Below are positions 1-7,410 of a stretch of DNA of 9,692 nt, one piece after another. This DNA comes from an uncultured Shinella sp. (GTDB lineage: Bacteria > Pseudomonadota > Alphaproteobacteria > Rhizobiales > Rhizobiaceae). The notes beneath the pieces are model-generated. The model ran no database searches and was not told where the DNA came from. It was given only the letters and a program-made list of their open reading frames with translations. How positions within the stretch are numbered: position 1 is the stretch's first letter; each line of letters opens with the position of its first letter. The DNA is taken from NCBI GenBank assembly GCA_946886325.1, contig CAMPIK010000059.1, forward strand, positions 1 to 9,692, given 5' to 3'. The position numbers and the translations under genes are program-made.

Positions 1-1438
1 GGATGAACTCGACCGGCGAGACCATGCCCCGTGTCGGATGCCGCCAGCGCAACAGTACCTCGAAGCCGATGACCTCGCGCGAGGTCGTGTCGTTCTGCGG
101 CTGGTAGTAGAGCTCGAACTCGCCGTTTTCCAGCGCCCGCCTCAGATCGATCGCCAGCGCGCTTCGGTCGCGCGCCCGGTCGTCCATCGTCGCATCGTAG
201 AAGGAGATGGAATTGTTGCCCTGTGTCTTCGACCGGTACATGGCGAGATCGGCCTGCGCGAGCAGTTCCTCGCGGTCGCGCGTGTTCACCGGAAAAAGCG
301 CGATGCCGATGCTGCAGCCGACGAGGAAGACCTTGTCCTCCCATTCGACCGGCTTGCGGATCTCCTCCACCAGGCGCTTGGCGAAGGCGGCAGCGTCGGA
401 TTTCAGGAAGAAGTTGCCGGTGAGCGCGATGAACTCGTCGCCGCCGACCCGGGCCACGACTTCGCCTAGCTGGAGGACGGCCTGCATCCGGTTCGCGACG
501 GCCCGCAGCACCGCGTCGCCGGCCGAATGGCCATGCGCGTCGTTGACCTCCTTGAACCGGTCGAGATCGATGGAGATGACGGCGACCCGTGCGGTGTCAT
601 CCCCCTGTCCGTCGATCGCGTCGTTCAGGAGTTCGGTGAAGCCCGCCCGGTTCGGCAGGGCTGTCAGCGGATCGTGCAGCGAGAGATGACGGTAGCGTTC
701 GGCCGCGACGGTCGTGGCATGAAGGTCGATCACATAGGTCGAGGCTCCGAGCCCCAGCATGACGAACATGACGGCGAGCACCAGGAACATCAGCAGATGG
801 GTCGAAATGACGTGCTGCGAAACATCCACGCCCGGATCGAGAACCAGCGTCACGCTGCCCATCGCGGTGAAATGCATCGTCGCGATGGCGAGGATCATGC
901 CAGCGGCGCCGCCATATTTGCAGAAGCGCGTCACCGGCCGGGCGATCCGGTTGGTCGCCACGGCGCCGAAGGCAATGCCGAGCACAACCGATGCCACGAC
1001 GAATATCGGGTCGTAGACGATGCTGCCGGAAAACTGGTAGGCGGCCATGCCGAGATAGTGCATGGCGGCGATGCCGGCTCCCATGACGGCACCACCAGCC
1101 TCGATGGTCGGCCCGCTTCGGAAGATCGCGGTGATGAAGAGGCCGAATGTCGTCGTCGCGATGATGAGGCCGAGGGACGCCAGCGTCAGCGCTGCGTCAT
1201 AGGCGTGCTCGATCGAAGGCTGGTAGCCGAGCATGGAGAGAAAATGCGTCGACCAGATCGTGCAGCCGCCGATCACCCCGCCCATGAAGAGCCAGTTCCA
1301 TTTCTGGATACCCTGGGTGCGGCGCACCCGGGCATAGAGCCGCATCGTCAGCACCGAGCCCAGCACACAGACGATGATGGCAACGCCCAGAAAAAGTAAG
1401 TCGTGTTCAGTTGCGATACAGGACAGGACCGTGAGCAT
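1..1438 (-). CDS. MHYT-GGDEF-EAL cyclic-di-GMP signalling membrane protein (3' end beyond window)
   Basis: The reading frame stays open from an ATG at 1438 to the left window edge, giving 479 residues without a stop. A GAGGGG ribosome binding site lies a few bases upstream of that ATG. Residues about 13-235 form seven hydrophobic segments carrying the three repeated MHYT signatures: STHFLSM near 63-69, MHYLGM at 126-131 and MHFTAM at 188-193. MHYT domains are proposed to bind a metal and sense a diatomic gas in the membrane. A GGDEF domain follows (about 250-415) with the metal-binding 'SIDLDRF' segment and an intact GGDEF at 332-336, so cyclase activity is plausible. The expected RxxD inhibitory site before GGDEF reads QLGE, so product inhibition is probably absent. 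The EAL domain begins near 430 ('YYQP' at 444-447, 'FEVLLRW' from 459, an EVL form of the signature) but is cut by the edge, so phosphodiesterase activity cannot be judged. It is transcribed alone or after the exported-protein gene upstream. Confidence 0.95.
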   Translation of the reverse strand, partial: MLTVLSCIATEHDLLFLGVAIIVCVLGSVLTMRLYARVRRTQGIQKWNWLFMGGVIGGCTIWSTHFLSMLGYQPSIEHAYDAALTLASLGLIIATTTFGLFITAIFRSGPTIEAGGAVMGAGIAAMHYLGMAAYQFSGSIVYDPIFVVASVVLGIAFGAVATNRIARPVTRFCKYGGAAGMILAIATMHFTAMGSVTLVLDPGVDVSQHVISTHLLMFLVLAVMFVMLGLGASTYVIDLHATTVAAERYRHLSLHDPLTALPNRAGFTELLNDAIDGQGDDTARVAVISIDLDRFKEVNDAHGHSAGDAVLRAVANRMQAVLQLGEVVARVGGDEFIALTGNFFLKSDAAAFAKRLVEEIRKPVEWEDKVFLVGCSIGIALFPVNTRDREELLAQADLAMYRSKTQGNNSISFYDATMDDRARDRSALAIDLRRALENGEFELYYQPQNDTTSREVIGFEVLLRWRHPTRGMVSPVEFI

Positions 1439-1576
1439 GATATTCCCCTCAACCTGTCCTGCTTACGATGCCGGTCGTGAAAAAGTTCTGTCCGCGTCCG
1501 ATTTCACGCGACACAAGGTTAGCAATTGGTGAAATTCGACGGGATGACGTCCGGTCCAATGGCCGATGCGCCGGCA

Positions 1577-1592
1577 GCGGCCGTGCGGCCGC
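1577..1592 (-). repeat. GC-rich inverted repeat after the exported-protein gene
   Basis: GCGGCCG and CGGCCGC arms of 7 bases are separated by TG, forming a perfect inverted repeat 7 bases downstream of the stop of the minus-strand gene ending at 1600. Its place suggests a transcript-end hairpin, but no run of T follows on the minus strand, so it is not a standard intrinsic terminator. It could protect the 3' end, or the pairing could be chance in GC-rich DNA. Confidence 0.3.
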
Positions 1593-1599
1593 GAGGACC

Positions 1600-3054
1600 T
1601 TACGGCTGAAACGGAAGCGGATTACCGTTGATCAGAACCTTGCCGGCCTCGTTCACGGCCACGTCCCAGCGCTGGCTGCCGTCGCCCTGGTCCTTGCCGA
1701 ACCCCTTGACCATCAGCAGCACGAAGGCCGCCTGACCGAACTGCGGCACGATGCCGGCATTCTTCTGGAGGAAGGCGACCGTCTTGTCGAAGTCGCGGGC
1801 GATGATCGTCACCTCGACGCTCTGCCGTCCCTTCTCTTCGGGATAGACGGTCATCCGGCCGTTGAGCCGCACATCGTAGATCTCCGACTTCGCCTCCACC
1901 GCGTCGAACGCGATGTTCATCGCGCCGCCGGGCAGCACGATGCGTCCGAGTTCCTTGTTCTGCGCCTCGGTCAACTGGGTCTGGCCGGTGAAGTCGGCAT
2001 TGTCGAGCAGATAGTGAACCGCCCCTTCGAGGTTGAGGTCGGTGATCGCCATGTCGAAACGGGCGGTGGTCGGCACTGCCGGCAGGAAGGCATCCGGCAT
2101 GATGCCCGCCGGCGGTCGCGGCCCGTCGGCGCTGAAGCCGAACGAAACGCGCGTCGATGGCGCGATGCCGTTCATGCCGATCCGGTAGCCGACCTTGTCG
2201 ATGCTGAACGCGCCCTGCGGCGTGACGACGTTGACGTTGCTGGCCGCGATCGTTTCCTGAAGATCGGTGAAGACCGGCAGTACGGCGCGCAACATCTCCT
2301 TGAGACGCCCGGCCTCTGCGGGAGGCAGCGACTGCTTGTCGGCATTGTCGAGAACGAAGAAGACGATGTCCTGGAGCGCCTTGTAGCGCGCGCCGTCCAT
2401 CCTGACGTCGATGTCGACGGTGTCCGCAGCGATCTCGACGCGACCAGTCTCCTTGCCGACGATCGTCTCGGCGAAGGCCTTCAGGAAGCCGGTGGAGGTC
2501 AGGTCCAGCGTCTGGTCGTCCGCCTTGACAGCCGCGACGGTCATCGCCATCTCGCCGAAGCTCGCCTCGACGCTCTGCGTCGGGGTCTCGGTGGTGACGC
2601 GTGCACTTCGGGCGGTGAACTCGCCGTTCCTGAAATAGGAAATCTCCGGATCGTAGACACCGGTCATCTTCATCGTGTCTATGAGATAGGTGAAGGAGGT
2701 CACCTCTGCGCCACCATTGAACGTGCCGCGAATATCCAGATTTTCGCTCGATTCGACGGAATAGAGCCCGCCGTCCAAGGGTCGGACATAATGCACAAAT
2801 GGCTTCAGCCCGCTGATGGACACCGATTGCGGATCGGCGTCGGCGAAAAGGGCGGATGGATCGAGGCGCAGTTCGTAGAAGCTCGTCGCCGCCCGCACCG
2901 TGACGAGCCCGGCCTCCACGAGGTCCTTGGGCAGGTAGCGGGTGAGCGCCTGCTGCATCGCCTCGGCACCGCTCGCAGAGACATCGGCCGCCTGTACCGG
3001 CGAAGAGAGCGCGATCAGGGAGAGCCCCGCAAGGAGGGTTGCACGAAGACGCAT
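1600..3054 (-). CDS. Exported protein of unknown function (DUF2125/DUF945-like)
   Basis: This gene encodes 484 residues from an ATG at 3054, preceded by a GGGAG ribosome binding site about 8 bases upstream. The first 22-23 residues form a clear Sec signal peptide: basic MRLR, a hydrophobic stretch, then cleavage near 'SPVQA'. The rest has no membrane segment and should be periplasmic. It is rich in alternating beta-strand-like stretches, and the C-terminus 'KVLINGNPLPFQP' recalls the ends of DUF945/AsmA-like and DUF2125 proteins. The family match is from memory of the pattern, not from a search. No catalytic motif is visible. The opposite strand also has a long open frame here (1468-3081), but it is dominated by Arg, Asp, His and Gly as expected of an antisense shadow and has no signal sequence. 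The gene diverges from rplY across 238 bases and reads towards the MHYT-GGDEF-EAL gene 161 bases further on, so co-transcription is possible. Confidence 0.85.
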   Translation of the reverse strand: MRLRATLLAGLSLIALSSPVQAADVSASGAEAMQQALTRYLPKDLVEAGLVTVRAATSFYELRLDPSALFADADPQSVSISGLKPFVHYVRPLDGGLYSVESSENLDIRGTFNGGAEVTSFTYLIDTMKMTGVYDPEISYFRNGEFTARSARVTTETPTQSVEASFGEMAMTVAAVKADDQTLDLTSTGFLKAFAETIVGKETGRVEIAADTVDIDVRMDGARYKALQDIVFFVLDNADKQSLPPAEAGRLKEMLRAVLPVFTDLQETIAASNVNVVTPQGAFSIDKVGYRIGMNGIAPSTRVSFGFSADGPRPPAGIMPDAFLPAVPTTARFDMAITDLNLEGAVHYLLDNADFTGQTQLTEAQNKELGRIVLPGGAMNIAFDAVEAKSEIYDVRLNGRMTVYPEEKGRQSVEVTIIARDFDKTVAFLQKNAGIVPQFGQAAFVLLMVKGFGKDQGDGSQRWDVAVNEAGKVLINGNPLPFQP

Positions 3055-3292
3055 GACGGTCGCTCCCGAATTTCGCTCTAATGTCGCCGGCCAGCATCCT
3101 CCGGCCCCCTTCGCCTGTCAATCGGCGGGCGACCCTTGCATTTCCGGCATTTCTCGGTTATCGAGCGCGCGTTCGCGTAGACACCCTTGGAGGCAACGCG
3201 GATGAGGCTTTCACGAAATCCTCAAGTTTTGGACGGTCGGGCGCTGCCCTTCCGTGCGAAGCTCTCCAATAACACTTTGAAAGGTCAATGCC

Positions 3293-3907
3293 ATGAGCCA
3301 CGATACCTACGAGCTCAAGGCCGAAACGCGCGAACGGGTTGGTAAGGGGTCCTCCCGTGAACTTCGCCGCAACGGTCTTATTCCTGCAGTCATCTACGGC
3401 GACAAGCAGTCCCCCCTGTCGATCGCCCTGTCGACCAAGGACGTCACCCAGCGCATCCATGCCGGTGGCTTCAAGACGACGGTCGCCACGATCGACGTCA
3501 ACGGCGAGAAGATCAAGGTCCTGCCGAAGGACTATCAGCTCGATCCGGTCCGCGACTTCACCATGCATGTCGACTTCCTGCGCGTCTCGGGTAACACCCA
3601 GGTCATCGTCGAGGTTCCGGTTCACTTCGTCAACGAAGAGAAGTCCCCGGGCATCAAGATCGGCGGCGTCCTGAACGTCGTTCGCCACGAAGTCGAGCTC
3701 CATGCGCCCGCTTCCGACATTCCGGAATTCCTGACGGCCGACCTCACCGGCCTCAAGATCGGCGACGGCATCCACATCTCGCACATCAAGCTGCCGAAGG
3801 GTACGAGCCCTGTTATCACCGACCGCGACTTCACCATCGCGACGATCGTCAGCCCGGCTGGCGGCGTGAAGGATGAAGCGGAAGACGAGTCCGCAAGCGA
3901 AGAATAA
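3293..3907 (+). CDS. rplY: 50S ribosomal protein L25 (Ctc/TL5 form)
   Basis: The 204-residue product is L25, which binds 5S rRNA at the central protuberance of the large subunit. Residues 1 to about 90 are the L25 domain, with the conserved '[15 protein letters not shown]' and 'PAVIYGDKQ' segments. Residues about 95-187 are the second, beta-rich domain found in Ctc/TL5 forms ('RHEVEL', 'DLTGLKIGD', '[11 protein letters not shown]'). The tail from about 190 is acidic ([11 protein letters not shown]), as usual in rhizobia. The start chosen is the ATG at 3293, since it gives the family N-terminus; GAAAGG 8-14 bases upstream serves as ribosome binding site, and an ATG at 3288 is out of frame. The gene is followed by an intrinsic terminator, so it appears to be transcribed separately from the signalling genes downstream. 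In many bacteria its next neighbour is pth; here pth lies 3.5 kb away. Confidence 0.98.
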   Translation: MSHDTYELKAETRERVGKGSSRELRRNGLIPAVIYGDKQSPLSIALSTKDVTQRIHAGGFKTTVATIDVNGEKIKVLPKDYQLDPVRDFTMHVDFLRVSGNTQVIVEVPVHFVNEEKSPGIKIGGVLNVVRHEVELHAPASDIPEFLTADLTGLKIGDGIHISHIKLPKGTSPVITDRDFTIATIVSPAGGVKDEAEDESASEE

Positions 3908-3932
3908 GCCTTCTTTCCAGTAAGGCCCACAG

Positions 3933-3966
3933 AACCCGCGCCGGCAACGGTGCGGGTTTTTCTTTT
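3933..3966 (+). terminator. Intrinsic terminator of rplY
   Basis: The arms AACCCGC (3933-3939) and GCGGGTT (3952-3958) pair, the stem continues through a G-T pair and CCG/CGG, and a GCAA tetraloop (3944-3947) closes it: 11 pairs in all. The stem runs straight into TTTTCTTTT. It lies 25 bases past the rplY stop and should end most rplY transcripts before the GGDEF-EAL gene, which would then need its own promoter in 3967-4158. I could not pick a convincing promoter there. Confidence 0.9.
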
Positions 3967-4158
3967 GTCAAATCCGGCAGATGACGAACCGCACGACCTC
4001 ACGTAGCGGCATCGTTGAATTGCCATGCCAATTTTCGGTTGTCGATTTCAGCAACATTTAAGGTTTTGATGAAACGCTCTGCCCTCACGACATCCTGACA
4101 AAAGGCCGAGAGAACAGGCGATGCGGGGGCATGAGGGATTGATCGAGGGGGCAAGGCC

Positions 4159-6555
4159 ATGAAGATGCACTCGGTGGAAAGCCGGTTCATCGCAATCGTC
4201 ATCGGCGCGTTCCTGGTCTTCGTCGCTCCGCTGTTCGTGCTCTTCCTGGTCCTGTCGTCCGACCGCGTCGCGCGCGAACGTCTTCAGAACACCGAAATCC
4301 TGCTTGAGGCCAATGTCCAGGCTCTCGGCAAACCGCTGTGGGACTTCGACCGCGAGAGCATCCGGCAGATCGTCAGCGCCCTGCAGGCGGGTTCCAACAT
4401 CAGCTTCGTGCGCGTCCGCGACACGTCGGATGTCATCGACATCCAGCGTCCCGAAATCCGCCCCACGCCCGAGCAGTCGCAATCGGTGGTCACCGCCGAT
4501 ATCCTGCATCAGGCGAGCGACGGCATCCGCAAGGTGGGAACCGCGGAGATATGGGTCACCCGCGACGGCCCCTTCTCGCGCTTCACCAGGGACGAGATGG
4601 CGATCTTCGCGATCTTCATCTTCGCCGTCGGCATTCTTTTCATCGCCGCGATCATCGGCAATCGCATCACCATCATCCGACCGCTGATGAAGCTGACAGC
4701 GGCGATCGAGGCGACGCGGCGGCTCGGCTCGCGCCATCACGTGGACTGGACCTCGAACGACGAGATGGGCAATCTCGCCCACAATTTCAACGAGATGCAG
4801 ACGAAGCTCGAGCGCGAGGAGCAGGAGCTGAAGCTTGCCCATGCCAGGGCGACGGATATCTACAACCTGACGCCGTCGATGCTCTTCTCGATCGACACAG
4901 AAAACCGCATCACCGCCGTCAGCGACTACTGGCTGGTCGCGACCGGCTACAAGCGGGACGCCGTCATCGGCCGGGACTTCGTCTCCTTCGTCGATGCGGC
5001 CTGCCGCGACACCTATCTCGAGCGCTTCGACAATACCGGCGAAGATGGCGGGATCTGCGAAGTGACCGTGCGTTTCCGCCGGGCCGACGATACGCTGATG
5101 GACGTGCTGATCCTGGAGACCCGTGTTGCGGCAAGCAGCGAGAAGCGTGCCCTGTCGCTGTCTGTCATGACGGACGTGACGGACCTCAAGGAGGCCGAGA
5201 ACCGCAACCATCGCCAGGCGATCACCGACCACCTGACCGGCCTTCTCAACCGCCAGGGTTTCGAATCCATTCTCGACGAGATGATCGCCGAAAGCGGCGA
5301 GAAGGGCCACAAGCTCGCCTGCCTCTTCGTCGATCTCGACCGGTTCAAGGGGATCAACGACAATCTCGGCCATGCGGCCGGCGACACGGTGCTCTGCGAG
5401 GTGGCAGCCCGTCTTCGCCGCCAGCTTCGCTTCGACGACCGGATCGCCCGGCTCGGCGGTGACGAATTCGCGATCCTGTTGCGCTCTCCCGACGTCCGGC
5501 AACTGGCGATCGACGTCTGCGACCGCCTTTCGGACAGTCTCCGGCAGCCGATCATCGTCAATGGCAGCGAGTTGAATGTCAGCGCGAGCATTGGCATCGC
5601 CATCTATCCCGACCATGCGCTGACGGCCGCCGACCTGCTGCAGAAGTCCGACATGGCCATGTATGCGCGCAAGCGCAGCGGCAAGAACGGCATCCAGCTC
5701 TTCGACAGCAACATGGTCGATATTGCCCGCAAGCGGCTGGAGATGGAGCAGTGCATCGAGCAGGGCCTGCGCGACGACTGGTTCACCGCCTTCCTGCAGC
5801 CGATCGTGGCACTTTCGGACGGACGCGTCGCCGGCTTCGAGGCCCTGATGCGCCTCGACCACCCCCATCGCGGCATCCTGCCGCCCGCGGAAATCATCGG
5901 CATAGCCGAGGAGAACGGCACGATCACGCGCATCGGCGACGTGATCCTTTCAAAGGCGATCGCCAACCTCGCCGCGATCTCGCGGCTGGAGGGCCTCGCC
6001 GACACCTATCTCGCCGTCAACTTCTCGCCGCTGCAGTTCGAACCGGCCCTTCCCGCGCGGCTTGCAGCGCTCCTGCTCGACAATGGCATTACGCCCGCCC
6101 GCATCGTCGTCGAGATCACCGAGGCGGTGCTGATGCTCGACAATCCTGTTATCCGCGAGGTTCTGGATGCGCTGAGCGCGCTCGGATGCCGTATCGCGCT
6201 CGATGATTTCGGCACCGGCTACTCCTCGCTAAGCTATCTCAACCGTTTCCCGGTCGATATCGTCAAGGTCGACCAGTCCTTCACCCGCTCGCTCTCCAGC
6301 GACCAGCCCGACGTCAGCCGCAAGAGCCGCATGCTGATCGAGGGCATTCGCACCATCTCCCACCAGATGGGATGCGCCGTCGTTGCAGAGGGGATCGAAA
6401 CCGACGAACAATGGGATATACTCTGCCGCATGGGCCTGGATTTCGGCCAGGGCTACCTGTTCAGCCGGCCCTTGCCGCTGGACGACCTGATCGACAAGCT
6501 CGACCAACTGGCCGCCAGCGCATCGCCTCTGCTGAAGGTCGCCAGCACGTCCTAG
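4159..6555 (+). CDS. Membrane sensor GGDEF-EAL protein with HAMP and PAS domains
   Basis: This 798-residue protein makes and/or breaks cyclic-di-GMP at the inner membrane. The order is: membrane segment 10-33; periplasmic sensor of about 113 residues (34-146) with a 'PLWDFD' motif at 59-64, as in small PDC/CHASE8-like sensors; membrane segment 147-171; HAMP about 170-223; PAS about 230-345; GGDEF about 352-512; EAL about 528-785. The cyclase signature RLGGDEF is intact (GGDEF 433-437), the metal segment 'FVDLDRF' is present, and an RxxD inhibitory site, RFDD, sits at 424-427, five residues before GGDEF. The EAL half also looks active: FEALMR at 560-565, NFSPLQ at 621-626, EITE at 652-655, DDFGTGYSS at 682-690, KVD at 703-705, AEGIE at 743-747 and GQGY at 763-766. 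The ATG at 4159 follows a GAGGGGGC ribosome binding site. The next gene, a periplasmic binding protein, starts 29 bases after the stop, so the two are probably one operon and the binding protein may act on this sensor. Which activity dominates cannot be read from sequence. Confidence 0.96.
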   Translation: MKMHSVESRFIAIVIGAFLVFVAPLFVLFLVLSSDRVARERLQNTEILLEANVQALGKPLWDFDRESIRQIVSALQAGSNISFVRVRDTSDVIDIQRPEIRPTPEQSQSVVTADILHQASDGIRKVGTAEIWVTRDGPFSRFTRDEMAIFAIFIFAVGILFIAAIIGNRITIIRPLMKLTAAIEATRRLGSRHHVDWTSNDEMGNLAHNFNEMQTKLEREEQELKLAHARATDIYNLTPSMLFSIDTENRITAVSDYWLVATGYKRDAVIGRDFVSFVDAACRDTYLERFDNTGEDGGICEVTVRFRRADDTLMDVLILETRVAASSEKRALSLSVMTDVTDLKEAENRNHRQAITDHLTGLLNRQGFESILDEMIAESGEKGHKLACLFVDLDRFKGINDNLGHAAGDTVLCEVAARLRRQLRFDDRIARLGGDEFAILLRSPDVRQLAIDVCDRLSDSLRQPIIVNGSELNVSASIGIAIYPDHALTAADLLQKSDMAMYARKRSGKNGIQLFDSNMVDIARKRLEMEQCIEQGLRDDWFTAFLQPIVALSDGRVAGFEALMRLDHPHRGILPPAEIIGIAEENGTITRIGDVILSKAIANLAAISRLEGLADTYLAVNFSPLQFEPALPARLAALLLDNGITPARIVVEITEAVLMLDNPVIREVLDALSALGCRIALDDFGTGYSSLSYLNRFPVDIVKVDQSFTRSLSSDQPDVSRKSRMLIEGIRTISHQMGCAVVAEGIETDEQWDILCRMGLDFGQGYLFSRPLPLDDLIDKLDQLAASASPLLKVASTS

Positions 6556-6584
6556 GGCATGTCCTGCAAGATGGGGTTACCGCG

Positions 6585-7328
6585 ATGAAGAGACTGATAT
6601 TTGCGCTTGTTCTCGCCGCCGCCCCGCCGGCCTTCGCCGACGAGATCAAGTTCGTGACCGAGGAATATGCGCCCTTCAACTATTCGAAGGACGGCGAGAT
6701 CACCGGCATTGCGGTCGAGCAGGTCCACCGGATCGCCGCCGCCGCGGGACTGGACTACACGATCGACATCATGCCCTGGGCACGCGCGATTGCGTTGGCC
6801 GAAAGCCAGCCGATGCATTGCGTCTTCACGACAGGCTACAATCGCGATCGTGCCCCGCGCTTTCTCTGGGTCACACCGCTTCTCAAGGATCAGATGGTCC
6901 TCGTGAAGCGCAAGGATGGCAAGGCAGCACCTGCGACGCTGGTCGAAGCCCGCGAGATGCGTGTGGGCTCCCAGCGCGGAGACTTCGCCGTCGAAGCGCT
7001 CGAACAGATCGGCTTCACCAATATCGACCTTGCGGCCGACGTCGACCTCACAGTCGGCAAACTGCTCAGCGGCCGCATCGACCTGATGCCGACATCGATG
7101 AAGACCTACGAGAAGATGCTCGGCGACGGCCTCGCCGTCGAGAAGGCCCTGACCATGGCCGGCCAAGTCTACGGTATCGCCTGCCACAAGGATACGCCGG
7201 AGGATATCATAGAGCGCCTTCAGTCTGCGCTGGACGCGCTCATTCTCGACGGCAGCCAGGACCGCATCTTCACCGACTACGGACTGCCGCCAAACGCCCG
7301 GACAGCACATAACGGCGTCGCAAAATAG
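6585..7328 (+). CDS. Periplasmic family-3 solute-binding protein, no transporter nearby
   Basis: The product is 247 residues. The start at 6585 is chosen because it begins a textbook signal peptide (MKRLIFALVLAAAPPAFA, cleaved before DE at 19-20); the frame stays open further upstream, but that overlaps the previous gene and gives an Arg-rich shadow. A GGGG at 6573-6576 is the likely, rather weak, ribosome binding site. The mature protein has the SBP_bac_3 (COG0834) pattern: 'EYAPFNY..DGEITGIAVE' at 27-45, 'MPWARA' at 63-68, 'NRDRAPRF' at 86-93 where the family's ligand carboxylate-binding Arg is expected, and 'SGRIDLMPTS' at 162-171. Two cysteines, C79 and C200, could form a disulfide. Such proteins normally deliver amino acids or similar small molecules to an ABC transporter, but no permease or ATPase gene is beside it. 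Its position 29 bases after a sensor GGDEF-EAL gene suggests a role as a ligand-reporting partner of that sensor. The ligand is unknown. Confidence 0.9.
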   Translation: MKRLIFALVLAAAPPAFADEIKFVTEEYAPFNYSKDGEITGIAVEQVHRIAAAAGLDYTIDIMPWARAIALAESQPMHCVFTTGYNRDRAPRFLWVTPLLKDQMVLVKRKDGKAAPATLVEAREMRVGSQRGDFAVEALEQIGFTNIDLAADVDLTVGKLLSGRIDLMPTSMKTYEKMLGDGLAVEKALTMAGQVYGIACHKDTPEDIIERLQSALDALILDGSQDRIFTDYGLPPNARTAHNGVAK

Positions 7329-7410
7329 TCGGACGCGGTTGACTTCCCGAGCGTTTCCCTGTGGTGAAGACAACCACTGACAGGTCCCAGGCGGGAAGGA
7401 CGGAAGAACC

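Noticed and set aside
527..1399. 290-residue plus-strand open frame
   Set aside because: It is the shadow of the MHYT-GGDEF-EAL gene, which carries all diagnostic motifs on the minus strand.
1468..3081. 537-residue open frame on the plus strand opposite the exported-protein gene
   Set aside because: It is dominated by Arg, Asp, Gly and His with no recognisable motif, while the minus-strand frame has a signal peptide and ribosome binding site.
3136..3164. TTGCAT - 17 bases - TATCGA as a promoter for rplY
   Set aside because: Spacing is right but each box matches the consensus in only three of six positions, which is common by chance.
3158..3784. 208-residue minus-strand open frame over rplY
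   Set aside because: It is antisense to an unmistakable ribosomal protein gene and has shadow-like composition.
3967..4158. Promoter or riboswitch before the GGDEF-EAL gene
   Set aside because: A promoter is needed after the rplY terminator, and the stretch is more AT-rich near 4030-4070, but I found no box pair with proper spacing and no known riboswitch fold.
4048..5868. 606-residue open frame on the minus strand opposite the GGDEF-EAL gene
   Set aside because: Composition is Asp/Arg/His/Val-rich with no domain, as expected of the antisense frame of a GC-rich gene; the plus strand encodes clear conserved domains.
6372..6584. Upstream extension of the solute-binding protein to 318 residues
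   Set aside because: The added 71 residues overlap the GGDEF-EAL gene, are Arg/Pro-rich, and would bury the signal peptide.
7339..7367. TTGACT with TGGTGA 17 bases on as a promoter for pth
   Set aside because: The first box is good but the second is poor; pth may also be read from the upstream operon.
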